In this document: positions 9,012-17,471 of the stretch, piece by piece
Layout: each line of letters starts with the position of its first letter
Numbering within the stretch: the first letter of the stretch is position 1
NCBI GenBank assembly: GCA_947385955.1
Contig: CANDNA010000004.1
Location: forward strand, 62,001-126,000
Length of the DNA stretch: 64,000 nt
Source: an uncultured Clostridia bacterium
Lineage (GTDB): Bacteria; Bacillota; Clostridia; Lachnospirales; Lachnospiraceae
Direction of reading: 5' to 3'
The notes under the pieces: generated by a model
What the model was told of the DNA's origin: nothing
Databases searched by the model: none
The model's input: the letters and a program-made list of their open reading frames with translations, nothing else
Program-made: the position numbers and the translations under genes

Positions 9012-9527
9012 TTAATTTCTGTATTGCAGGCGGATTTTGTCTGCAATCAGTGCAATAAACTCGGAATTGGTGGGTTTTCCTTTTCCGGTGTTGATGGTGT
9101 AGCCGAACATGGCGTCCAGGGTTTCCATCTTGCCCCGGTTCCATGCCACCTCAATCGCATGACGTATGGCCCGTTCCACTCTGCTGGAAGTGGTCTGGAA
9201 TTTTTTGGCGATGGTAGGATACAGTATCTTGGTAATGGAATTGAGCATCTCCACATCCTGTACGGACATCATGATGGCTTCCCTCAGATACTGATATCCT
9301 TTGATATGCGCGGGAACACCGATCTCATGAATCATATTGGTAACGTCTTTTTCCAGATCCCGTACCGTCGGCCGGTTCTCGCCGTACACAGGTTTTGCCT
9401 CCTCACGATGGCCCGCAGACGGTACCGTTATCATAATCTGAAATTCTTTATTTGTGTGAATCAAATCGGAAAGTAATTTGAAAACCTGTTCGTTATCTTT
9501 CGTAGCCGCTACACTCAGTTGTTCCAT
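9012..9527 (-). CDS. Spo0A-like protein with a truncated receiver domain
   Basis: 171 residues from ATG 9527, chosen for its CGGAGG site 6 bases ahead. An in-frame ATG at 9584 lacks such a site. Residues 60-170 are a complete Spo0A DNA-binding domain, with recognition-helix segment [15 protein letters not shown] at 115-129 and [19 protein letters not shown]. Residues 1-38 ([20 protein letters not shown]...) resemble beta1-alpha1-beta2 of the Spo0A receiver. The phosphorylated Asp, the Thr and Lys signalling residues and about 85 residues are missing, and the acidic pocket reads TKD rather than DD. Full-length Spo0A is about 260 residues. It probably binds 0A boxes without phosphorelay control, either as a competitor or as a constitutive regulator (inference). 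Codon use and neighbours look normal, so it is not an obvious pseudogene. Confidence 0.85.
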   Translation of the reverse strand: MEQLSVAATKDNEQVFKLLSDLIHTNKEFQIMITVPSAGHREEAKPVYGENRPTVRDLEKDVTNMIHEIGVPAHIKGYQYLREAIMMSVQDVEMLNSITKILYPTIAKKFQTTSSRVERAIRHAIEVAWNRGKMETLDAMFGYTINTGKGKPTNSEFIALIADKIRLQYRN

Positions 9528-9651
9528 AATTGACCTCCGTTCACTAAATTTCTCATTGATACGGCATATATCGCCTATATTCATTATAAACAGATGTCAA
9601 TTTCCGTTCAACTCTTAAGAATCGCAGAATCTGCGAAAAATCGCCTCTTTC

Positions 9652-11985
9652 CTACAGCTTTGATTCCAGATCGTCCAGTGATGTATAGCCATACAGCAAT
9701 GCGGAATTGCCGATGGTAGCTTCCGCCAGATTCTTCCCCTCTCTGCAGAGCTGTGCAACAAACCTGCCATACAGATCCAGCGTTCTGTCGGAATACGTCG
9801 AAATCTCCCCGCGCAGATATGTCTCATAAGAAGTATTGTACAGGCTGTCCTCTCTGGTATGGATGCTGCGGGCCATCGCAGCCGCCTTTGGATATTTTCC
9901 GGCACATTCTTCCATCCAGCCCACCTGTATCCTGACAATCTCTTCGATGATCGTCTGTTTTTCCAGGGGGATCTTCGGAAATCGTTCCGCAATCTCCGCA
10001 TATCCTTCCGGATCGGTGCTTTCCATCATTCTGCCATATTTCTCCGCAATCAGATTCCAGCCGCAGGCATCCGCTCTTTCAAAATCCTCTATATAGCTTT
10101 TGAGCATGGGAATCGTCCAGGTCAGATACTGGCTTTTGCGCATCAGGAAGAATGTATTCCAGTCATCCTGACAGTCCGCCCTTCCCCCAATGTTCTTCAC
10201 CTGGTCAAAATTCCTCCACTCCATGCCGATCAGTTCCCGGATCAGACTTTCCTTTACCGTTTTATCCGGCTGTTCATTCTGTGTAATGCCATGCAGGATA
10301 TTATCCGTATGGTGATCCAGATAATTGTCATTTCCTGTGGTCAGGCTCTGCTTTTTCATCTCGTCAATAATCAGAGAAACGATAATCTCTATTGTCTGGG
10401 GAATCCTCTCATCCCCAATCATCATATCGGAAATGGCGTTCAGAATATCACCGATCACCGCCAGAATCGGCAGATGCTCCATTCCTTTGTGCATCCATTT
10501 ATAAAAAGGGGCATATTTCCGGTTCAGAAGATACACGATGGCCATCGTATGTTTCATAAATTCTCCCAATGCCACCTGCGCCGTCACCTTATCGCCCCGT
10601 TCCAGCATCCGGCTGTAATTATACTGGCCGGACTGGGCAATCAGCGCCGCTTCCCTTGCGATTTTCCGAAGCCTTACATCCTTGGGATAGTGGGCCAGAA
10701 GCCCTTTTCGAATCCGGGTAAACTCTCCCAGTTCATCCCGGAACACTCTGCCGCTGGTGGCAGCGGCCAGCCGGTAATCCTCTGCATAAAGCCACTGGCT
10801 GTTGGTGGTAGGCACATCGGAAAATCCGGTCAGACGTTCATAAAATTCCCCGATGCGAAATACCCCCACCCTTTTGGGAGCTTTGGGAGAAACCCTTCTG
10901 GTAATTCCCATATAAGTCGTGGGAAGCCTGTCATATTCCGCCTGCAGCGCCTCTCCGATTTCCTCGTACACAGAATCTGTCAGAAACAGACAAAAACCCG
11001 GCCCAAAATCATGATCCCTGGAAATCTCATCATCAAACCCCAGGCATTCGGAGCCTTCTCCTGCCAGACCCGCTGCAATATACGGAAGATAGGCCGGAAA
11101 CTTAGTCCTCAGCATAGGTTCCCCATACTCATGATAAAACGCCTCGCACAGATCCAGCCCTTTATCAAACCGCCTTACTACACTGGGTTTTCCTGTAAGC
11201 TGCTTTTCCACTGCACTTAAATTCTGTGCCACAATCTCATAAGCCGTGGAACGTCCTGTATTTTTCTCAATTTCTGCCAGGGCCATCCGGTAATATCTGG
11301 CGGATTCCTCCAGATTACCTGCCATATACTGAGCCTCACCCATAGCCGACAACGCACCGCTGTAGTGGAAATCCTTCTGCTCATCCATTTCAAATATGGA
11401 AAAAGCCGCCTTTAAATGCCGCATGGCCTCCTCATACCGGCCCAGCTTTAACAGGGATGCTGCCAGATTCGTATGCGTAACCGCCGTTTCAATCCGGGCA
11501 TCCGCATTGGCACTGACGATGGGCAGTGCCCGCTCCAGACAGACACAGGCCTCTTCAAAATCTCCCATCTCCTGATACAGAAGGCTCATATTATTATAAA
11601 GGCTGGCAAACCGGAAATCCTCATCCTCCAGATGACTCTGATAAATAAGCAGCACTGTCTTATAGTTGGTCATGGACTCGGCCAGTTTTCCCGCAGCCCT
11701 GTAGGCATTGGCAATGTTCAGCAGAGAAGTGGCATAGGGAATGCTTCCCTGCAGATGATTCCGCTCCAGCACTTCCATCAGCTTATCACAGTACATACAG
11801 CACTTCTCATATTTGCTCACATCCCGCAGATATCCTATCATCTCATTGAGCAGAGTAATCAGCGCACTGTCATCTCCCGCCTGCACAGCCTGCGCCATCC
11901 GGTTATCCAGATACCCTTCCACCTGATCCATCTGATACGTGGCAAACAATCTGTCAAGTTCCTGTAAAATTATGTCCATATCCAT
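9652..11985 (-). CDS. TPR - DUF4037 - DUF4125 fusion protein
   Basis: 777 residues from ATG 11985 (AGAGGTG six bases ahead; a longer frame reaches 12006). About residues 70-245 are tetratricopeptide repeats (SLYNNMSLLYQEMGDFEEACVCLERAL and relatives). The middle (FDKGLDLCEAFYHEYG..., LGFDDEISRDHDFGPG) fits DUF4037, which resembles nucleotidyltransferases: G-x-D...S-x-D-H-D. The end (MEWRNFDQVKNIGGRADCQD, SQYLTWTIPML, EKYGRMMEST) fits DUF4125. No signal peptide. The function is unknown; the build suggests a cytoplasmic scaffold with a possible nucleotide-transfer domain. It sits 67 bases upstream of the ATG of the Spo0A-like reading frame and may be co-transcribed with it. Confidence 0.8.
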   Translation of the reverse strand: MDMDIILQELDRLFATYQMDQVEGYLDNRMAQAVQAGDDSALITLLNEMIGYLRDVSKYEKCCMYCDKLMEVLERNHLQGSIPYATSLLNIANAYRAAGKLAESMTNYKTVLLIYQSHLEDEDFRFASLYNNMSLLYQEMGDFEEACVCLERALPIVSANADARIETAVTHTNLAASLLKLGRYEEAMRHLKAAFSIFEMDEQKDFHYSGALSAMGEAQYMAGNLEESARYYRMALAEIEKNTGRSTAYEIVAQNLSAVEKQLTGKPSVVRRFDKGLDLCEAFYHEYGEPMLRTKFPAYLPYIAAGLAGEGSECLGFDDEISRDHDFGPGFCLFLTDSVYEEIGEALQAEYDRLPTTYMGITRRVSPKAPKRVGVFRIGEFYERLTGFSDVPTTNSQWLYAEDYRLAAATSGRVFRDELGEFTRIRKGLLAHYPKDVRLRKIAREAALIAQSGQYNYSRMLERGDKVTAQVALGEFMKHTMAIVYLLNRKYAPFYKWMHKGMEHLPILAVIGDILNAISDMMIGDERIPQTIEIIVSLIIDEMKKQSLTTGNDNYLDHHTDNILHGITQNEQPDKTVKESLIRELIGMEWRNFDQVKNIGGRADCQDDWNTFFLMRKSQYLTWTIPMLKSYIEDFERADACGWNLIAEKYGRMMESTDPEGYAEIAERFPKIPLEKQTIIEEIVRIQVGWMEECAGKYPKAAAMARSIHTREDSLYNTSYETYLRGEISTYSDRTLDLYGRFVAQLCREGKNLAEATIGNSALLYGYTSLDDLESKL

Positions 11986-12059
11986 ACAATCACCTCTGTT
12001 ATGCAATATCGTGTCGGCGGCAGAGCCGCAGACAGGTCACATCTTTGTGCATTGCCTTT

Positions 12060-12065
12060 ATTATA
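12060..12065 (-). promoter_or_regulatory. Probable -10 of the TPR-DUF4037-DUF4125 gene
   Basis: TATAAT on the minus strand about 75 bases ahead of the start codon. The -35 region is poor. Confidence 0.4.
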
Positions 12066-12241
12066 ACACCTTTGCGGAGATTTTCACATATAATTATTTA
12101 ACTGTTGTCAGGTCTCAAAAATAAAACATTCATTGCACCAATACAGATGGATGCAGCAGGTTTTCATAGATCACTTTTAATTCACTTATATTCATGGTTT
12201 CCTGTTCCTGCTTCTTCTTTCCGATCAGGCAGAACTAACCG

Positions 12242-12802
12242 CTACATTGGTTTCAGATTCTGATTGAGCCGCTCTACCATCCAGGCGATCCGCTTTTCCC
12301 GTCCGGCATCTGTCTTTGCGTCCAAATATGCCCGCGTGTAGGTTTTCTTTACCGATAAAGACATGGCCTTAAAATTGGTACAGGCAGGTTCATGTCCCTC
12401 CAGCAAAGAGGATAAGCAGGCAATCTGTTCTGTTGTAACCTCAATAGATTTGGAGGCATGCCACTGACCGTTATTTTTGGCTTCCTCTATTTTCTGTCTT
12501 CCAAAATCAGTCATAAGTCCCCGTTCTTCAAGGCTTTGGGCCAATGCCTTATTCTTCTCTGACCACTTGCTCTTCTGCCTGCGCCTGGAAAAATATTTCT
12601 GATAGGTTTTATCGTCAATGCTCTGCATCTGTCCGTCAATCCACCCAAAACAGAGGGCTTCTTCCAGTGCCTCACCTGCTTTTACCGTTTTCGGCCCGCC
12701 GGCTTTTCCGAATAAAAGCCAGACCCCCTCCTCTGACAGGCAATGATCATACAGCCATTTCCTGAATTCTTCTCTGTCTGCAAATTTCAGTATACTGCTC
12801 AT
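12242..12802 (-). CDS. YdeI/OmpD-associated family protein
   Basis: 186 residues from ATG 12802, which has AAGGAGG seven bases ahead. The sequence FADREEFRKWLYDHC, EEALCFGWIDGQMQSIDD, KYFSRRRQKSKWSEKNK is typical of the YdeI/OmdA family, a group of small cytoplasmic proteins sometimes linked to bacteriocin or peptide resistance. The exact activity is unknown. The gene is a single transcription unit, and a 60-bp tandem duplication lies across its leader and promoter. Confidence 0.85.
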   Translation of the reverse strand: MSSILKFADREEFRKWLYDHCLSEEGVWLLFGKAGGPKTVKAGEALEEALCFGWIDGQMQSIDDKTYQKYFSRRRQKSKWSEKNKALAQSLEERGLMTDFGRQKIEEAKNNGQWHASKSIEVTTEQIACLSSLLEGHEPACTNFKAMSLSVKKTYTRAYLDAKTDAGREKRIAWMVERLNQNLKPM

Positions 12803-12825
12803 CACATCCTCCTTTCGTCCGTCTG

Positions 12826-12957
12826 CTTCCTTATTATTTCCTGTCACCAGCCGACAGGCTGCTGACCTACGCGCACATCAGTGCGCTTCCTTATTATTTC
12901 CTGTCACCAGCCGACAGGCTGCTGACCTACGCGCACATCAGTGCGCTTCCTTATTAT
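12826..12957. repeat. 60-bp tandem duplication in the leader of the YdeI-family gene
   Basis: Two identical 60-base units (12826-12885 and 12886-12945) are followed by 12 bases of a third. Each unit carries two hairpins on the minus strand: GCGCAC-TGAT-GTGCGC and CAGCC-TGT-CGGCTG. Perfect identity suggests a recent duplication. Confidence 0.9.
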
Positions 12958-12960
12958 ACC
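12951..12960 (-). promoter_or_regulatory. Extended -10 promoter of the YdeI-family gene
   Basis: The minus strand reads TGGTATAATAAGG, an extended -10 (TGn-TATAAT), at the outer edge of the duplication. The inner copies carry GAAATAATAAGG and have lost the full -10. Confidence 0.5.
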
Positions 12961-13041
12961 ACAAATACACGAACAGGATTTTCCTGTGAAATAAAAAACA
13001 GCAGAAAGCATACACCGACTTTCTATTGCCATGAATCACAA

Positions 13042-13082
13042 AGGGTATCCCAAAAGTCATGAAAAGACCCCGGGGATACCCT
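13042..13082 (-). terminator. spoIVB terminator
   Basis: Inverted repeat AGGGTATCCC (13042-13051) with GGGATACCCT (13073-13082), followed on the minus strand by TTTGTGATT, just after the spoIVB stop codon. Confidence 0.75.
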
Positions 13083-13088
13083 CTTCTT

Positions 13089-14336
13089 TTATTCTCCCAT
13101 CATCATTTCTTCAATAAAAATCCCATATCCCCTGGTAGCATCCTGTACAAATACATGGGTAACAGCGCCGATCAGTTTCCCATTTTGCAGAATCGGGGCG
13201 CCGCTCATTCCCTGGATGATGCCTCCGGTTTCCTGTATCAGCTCTTCATCCGTGATCTGCAGCACGATTTCTCTGTTGATATGTTCTCTGTCATACGTAA
13301 TATCGGTAATCCTGGCATCATAGAGCTTTGCCGTTTCTCCGTCCAGGCTGCAGAGAATTTTGGCCGGTCCGATCTGCGTTTCCTGCTTCAGACCGATTTC
13401 CACCGGCCCGAAAGGGACCTCCTCTTCCAGTTCCTCCCCGCATAGACCGAAAATCCCCTTTTCCTCATTCCGTTCTATGCTTCCCAGAATATGGTCGTCC
13501 GCATAATCAATCAGCCCTGTCAGTTCTCCCGGACTGCCGGACTGCCCCTTTTTCACCCCGATAATATCCGTATGGTACAGAGTCCCCCTGCGCAGCTCCA
13601 TCAATGTGCTGGTATCCATGTCGTTGATACCATGTCCCAGTGCCCCGAATCCTCCATTGCCGTCAATGTAAGTAAGCGTTCCCACGCCCTGGGCATTGTC
13701 CCGGATCCAGATTCCGATTTTATAGGTACCTGCCTGATCCTGGATCGGAGCAGTCTTAATGTCAAACACTTCTTCCTCTCTGCGGATCGTCAGTACCACA
13801 TCCTCACTGCCCGCTTCCTGCAGCATATGAATAAACATCTTCTTTCCCGTCACATCTTCTCCGTTGATTTTTAATATATAATCACCGCTTTTTAAAACCG
13901 ACTTTGCAGGGGAATACCGCACCCCGTCAAATCCGGTAAATTCCCCGGTGCCCACCACCAGCACACCGTCCGTTTTGACATAAATGCCCACCGGAAGGCC
14001 TGCCGGAATCACACTTGTCCCTTCGATCACCTGTACCCTGACCTGCTTGAGCGGAAGGACTCCGAACAGCTTCACATCCATGTCATAACTGTTTTTTTCT
14101 CTGGCATAAAAAATAAGGGGCCGGTTCAGGCTCACCGGTATTGCCTCTTCACCGGACGCATGCAGCATCCCGGAGGCCGGAATGGCAAAATCCACCTTTT
14201 CCCGCTCCCCGGCCCTGATCTTGACCCGGTCCGGCATCTTATGCCAGGCGGCAAGATACAGCGCACATGCCAGAAGGCACAGGGCCTGCCCGGCTATCAT
14301 ACATAACAGGCGCCGGTATTTCTTTTTCAGTTCCAT
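13089..14336 (-). CDS. spoIVB: SpoIVB serine peptidase (S55)
   Basis: 415 residues from ATG 14336, chosen for AAGGAAG upstream; the open frame reaches 14414. One N-terminal transmembrane segment (about 10-32) is followed by a PDZ domain at about 105-185 (GVRYSPAKSVLKSGDYILKINGEDV). The S55 peptidase domain shows GALGHGINDMDT with the catalytic His and KKGQSGSPGEL with the catalytic Ser. SpoIVB is made in the forespore and cleaves SpoIVFA to trigger pro-sigma-K processing in the mother cell. It follows recN as in other Clostridia, but the spo0A gene that usually comes next is absent here. Confidence 0.93.
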   Translation of the reverse strand: MELKKKYRRLLCMIAGQALCLLACALYLAAWHKMPDRVKIRAGEREKVDFAIPASGMLHASGEEAIPVSLNRPLIFYAREKNSYDMDVKLFGVLPLKQVRVQVIEGTSVIPAGLPVGIYVKTDGVLVVGTGEFTGFDGVRYSPAKSVLKSGDYILKINGEDVTGKKMFIHMLQEAGSEDVVLTIRREEEVFDIKTAPIQDQAGTYKIGIWIRDNAQGVGTLTYIDGNGGFGALGHGINDMDTSTLMELRRGTLYHTDIIGVKKGQSGSPGELTGLIDYADDHILGSIERNEEKGIFGLCGEELEEEVPFGPVEIGLKQETQIGPAKILCSLDGETAKLYDARITDITYDREHINREIVLQITDEELIQETGGIIQGMSGAPILQNGKLIGAVTHVFVQDATRGYGIFIEEMMMGE

Positions 14337-14400
14337 ATGACCACTTCCTTTCCCATACTGACCATCCGAAGGAATTTTTTTGATAACTTTTTTGATAACA

Positions 14401-14436
14401 AAGAGAAAAAGCATTCCGTAAGGGATGCTTTTTTAG
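14401..14436. terminator. Terminator between recN and spoIVB
   Basis: AAAAAGCAT (14406-14414) pairs with ATGCTTTTT (14425-14433), with one mismatch inside. T runs lie on both sides. It separates recN from spoIVB, so spoIVB should have its own promoter. Confidence 0.7.
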
Positions 14437-14461
14437 TATGTGAGGAAACAGAAATTTTACT

Positions 14462-16147
14462 TTAGTATTGTTTTGTATCTCTTGCCAATTCTTTCATTTC
14501 CCTGGCGTTGGAAATCGCCGCATCAGTCAGCAGATCACTGCCCAGAAGCCTGGCCAGTTCCTGTGTGCTCTCTGTCTCATCCAAAATGGTAATATCTGTT
14601 CTGGTCTGGCCTTCCTTCTGATTTTTTTCAATTTTAAAATGCTGGTCCGCCATCGCAGCAATCTGGGGCAGATGGGTAATGCAGATAATCTGGTGCTCTT
14701 TGCCCAGAAGCGCCAGTTTTTTAGACACCTGCCAGGCGGTCCGGCCGCTGATACCCGCATCAATCTCATCAAAAATCAGTGTGGAAATGGCATCCTTTTC
14801 CGCCATTACTGTTTTCAGCCCCAGCATAATACGGGACAGCTCTCCTCCGCTGGCAATGCTGCCCAGGGGCTTTACCGGTTCGCCCGGATTGGTGGAAATC
14901 AGAAATTCCACCTCATCATAGCCTTTTTCCCCTGCTTTTTGAGGGTCCGAGTCAATCCGGATCTGAAACTGTACTTCCATAAAGTTCAGATCATGGAGCG
15001 CCTGGGTCATTTTCTTCTCTAACGCCCTGGCCTGCCGCCTGCGGATCTCCGAACTCTTTTTACAGGAGGAAAGCAGCTTTTCTTCTGCCTTTTCCATATC
15101 CTGTTTCAGGGTTTCCAGATAAGCATCATAGTGCATCAGCTTTTCCAGCCGCTCTTCCTGCGCCTTACGGTAAGCAAGCACTTCTTCTATCGTGGCCCCG
15201 TATTTGGATTTCAGATGATTCAGCAGATCCAGCCGTCTTTCTGTCTGATCAAAGGTCTCCGGCTCAAACTCAAGAGCCTCCTCATAAGAAGCCAGTTCCC
15301 GGCACACATCCAGCACCAGCTCTTCTATTTCGGAAAGCTGCCCCGTCATTTCCGTCAGGCTTTCGTCATAGCCCTCCACACTTTTCAGCTCCCGCAGCGC
15401 TCTGCCGGTCAGATCGGAAACGCTTTCCCCTTCTGTATTTCCCAGAAAACGCCGGGCCAGGGACACGCTTTCCAGAATTTTCCTGGAATGTACCATTAGG
15501 CGGTACTCTGCCTCCAGTGTCTCATCTTCCCCGATTTCCGGACGGGCTTTTTCAATCTCTTCACATTCAAACTCAGCCAGCGCACATTCTTTCTGCCTCG
15601 TGCTGCCGTCTTTGTCAGAGGCTTCCCATTCTTTCACCAGTTCCCGGTACCGTTTATAGTCTCCAGCCATTGTTTCTTTGATACGTCTTAACGGATCACC
15701 GCAAAAATCATCCAGAATTTCCAATTGTTTCTTTTTTCCGGTCAGAGACTGGTGTTCATGCTGTCCATATACATCCATCAAGACTTCAGCCAGTTCTTTT
15801 AACTGTCTGGCTGTCATAGTCTCTCCGTTGACACGGCACATGCTTTTCCCCGGAGATATTTTTCTGGATATGACAAGCATGTCATCTTCCGGTTCCACAT
15901 CCAGTTCTCTGCACCGCTCTTTCTGCGCTTCGTCATCCAGTGTGAAAACCAGTTCGATCAGCGCCGATTCTTTTCCGGTGCGTATCATCTCCTTGTCTGC
16001 CTTGGCGCCCAGCGCCAGATTGATGGAACCGATGATCACTGATTTTCCTGCGCCGGTTTCCCCGGTCAGGATATTCAGCCCCTTTCCAAACTGTACTTCT
16101 GTCTCTTCTATCAGAGCGAGATTTTTTACATGTAAACTATTCAGCAT
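14462..16147 (-). CDS. recN: DNA repair protein RecN
   Basis: 561 residues, full length. N-terminal ATP-binding half with GETGAGKS at residues 29-36, a long coiled coil in the middle (about 150-370), and C-terminal ABC signature and Walker B (ASGGELSRIMLGLK, TLIFDEIDAGISGRTA). RecN is an SMC-like ATPase acting early at double-strand breaks. The start overlaps the argR stop by 11 bases, which makes translational coupling likely. Confidence 0.95.
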   Translation of the reverse strand: MLNSLHVKNLALIEETEVQFGKGLNILTGETGAGKSVIIGSINLALGAKADKEMIRTGKESALIELVFTLDDEAQKERCRELDVEPEDDMLVISRKISPGKSMCRVNGETMTARQLKELAEVLMDVYGQHEHQSLTGKKKQLEILDDFCGDPLRRIKETMAGDYKRYRELVKEWEASDKDGSTRQKECALAEFECEEIEKARPEIGEDETLEAEYRLMVHSRKILESVSLARRFLGNTEGESVSDLTGRALRELKSVEGYDESLTEMTGQLSEIEELVLDVCRELASYEEALEFEPETFDQTERRLDLLNHLKSKYGATIEEVLAYRKAQEERLEKLMHYDAYLETLKQDMEKAEEKLLSSCKKSSEIRRRQARALEKKMTQALHDLNFMEVQFQIRIDSDPQKAGEKGYDEVEFLISTNPGEPVKPLGSIASGGELSRIMLGLKTVMAEKDAISTLIFDEIDAGISGRTAWQVSKKLALLGKEHQIICITHLPQIAAMADQHFKIEKNQKEGQTRTDITILDETESTQELARLLGSDLLTDAAISNAREMKELARDTKQY

Positions 16148-16592
16148 ACCCTACGATTTCCTCAATCTTCCTCATTACGACTTCTGTATCTTCCCGTGTC
16201 CGTATTGCCATCATAATCGTATCGTCGCCGGCTATAGTGCCTGCAATCTCCTGCAGCTTCATGGCATCCAGCGCGGCTGCCACTGCCATCGCCATACCGG
16301 ATACCGTTTTGACCACCAGCAGATTTTCCGCCATTCCCATCGAAGCAAAGCCTTCTTTCAGCACCCGGCTGTACTTATCGCCCAGAACGGTTTCTTCCTG
16401 ATGAAATGCCGTATATTTCTGTCTGCCGCCGTCAGATACCTTGGACAGCTTCAACTCCCTGATGTCTCTGGAAACAGTGGCCTGTGTCACGTCAAACCCT
16501 TCCTCTTTCAAATACAGTGCCAGCTCTTCCTGTGTCCCGATGTCATATTCCGCTATCAGGCGAAGTATCTCACTTTGTCTCTTCTCTTTCAT
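16137..16592 (-). CDS. argR: Arginine repressor ArgR/AhrC
   Basis: 151 residues. The N-terminal winged helix (QEELALYLKEEGFDVTQATV then SRDIRELKL) and the C-terminal arginine-binding trimer domain (GTIAGDDTIMMAIRT) are complete. It controls arginine biosynthesis and catabolism genes in response to arginine. Its ATG lies one base after the nadK stop. The argR-recN pair is conserved across Clostridia and bacilli. Confidence 0.95.
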   Translation of the reverse strand: MKEKRQSEILRLIAEYDIGTQEELALYLKEEGFDVTQATVSRDIRELKLSKVSDGGRQKYTAFHQEETVLGDKYSRVLKEGFASMGMAENLLVVKTVSGMAMAVAAALDAMKLQEIAGTIAGDDTIMMAIRTREDTEVVMRKIEEIVGYAE

Positions 16593-16593
16593 A

Positions 16594-17454
16594 TCACTTC
16601 TCGCTCATCTTTTTATGTAATGCTTCCAGAAAACTGACCTGGCTGATTTTTACAATCTCTGTCCGCCTCCCGGACTTTGTCACGGTAATCTGATCCCCCA
16701 GCTCCAGAAGCGCTCCACAGCCGCCGTCAAAATAAACCTCTGCACGAAAAGCCGCATCCTTTTTCCATGCAGCAATCTCTATCATAATTTCATCGTCACC
16801 GGAAAGCACCACACTTCTGGTATTCAGGGTATGCGGGCAGATCGGCGTCACGACGATCAGATCTGCTCCCGGCTCCACAATGGGCCCTCCGGCTGACATA
16901 TTATAACCGGTAGACCCGGTGGGTGTGGACAGAATCACCCCGTCCGCATTGTACTCATTCAAAAACTGTCCGTTCACATACAGATGAAAATGAATGATCT
17001 GCATAGGACCGCTTCTTGTGATGACAATATCATTCAACGCATAGGAACTTTCCACGCAGCTTTCCCCCCGGACAAGCTGCCCGTTTAACATCATCCTGCT
17101 CTCTGTTTGATACTGATCCCGGATCAGCAGCCCCAGTGCATGTCTGATATTGGTTTTTTCCACTTCTGCCAGAAATCCCAGGCTTCCCAGATTGATTCCC
17201 AGAAGCGGTATCCCCCGTGCCACAGTATCCCTGGCCGCTTCAATCAGCGTACCGTCGCCGCCCAGTACCAGAATACACTCTGTTTCTTCCGGAATCTCTG
17301 CAGCGTCTGTATAGGCCCGGCCTCCCTCCATCGCTGTCCTGGCAATCTTGACCTGACAACTGCAACCCTCCCCGGCAAGAAATGCTGTTACTTCTCCGGT
17401 GGTTGCCAATTCCTGATCCTTAAGCGGATTGGTAATGATAAAAAAGTGTTTCAT
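16594..17454 (-). CDS. nadK: NAD kinase
   Basis: 286 residues. It has the nucleotide-binding LGGDGTLIEAAR and the NAD kinase signature PTGSTGYNMSAGGP. It phosphorylates NAD to NADP in the cytoplasm. AAGGACGGG precedes the ATG. It lies between tlyA and argR in the conserved order. Confidence 0.95.
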   Translation of the reverse strand: MKHFFIITNPLKDQELATTGEVTAFLAGEGCSCQVKIARTAMEGGRAYTDAAEIPEETECILVLGGDGTLIEAARDTVARGIPLLGINLGSLGFLAEVEKTNIRHALGLLIRDQYQTESRMMLNGQLVRGESCVESSYALNDIVITRSGPMQIIHFHLYVNGQFLNEYNADGVILSTPTGSTGYNMSAGGPIVEPGADLIVVTPICPHTLNTRSVVLSGDDEIMIEIAAWKKDAAFRAEVYFDGGCGALLELGDQITVTKSGRRTEIVKISQVSFLEALHKKMSEK

Positions 17455-17471
17455 ACACCCGTCCTTATATT

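Noticed and set aside
9012-9527. The Spo0A-like gene as an obvious pseudogene.
   Set aside because: The reading frame is intact, the ribosome site is good, and the DNA-binding domain retains its conserved residues; decay would be expected to erode these too.
12826-12957. Tandem repeat considered as a CRISPR array.
   Set aside because: The 60-base units abut each other with no spacers, and there are no cas genes.
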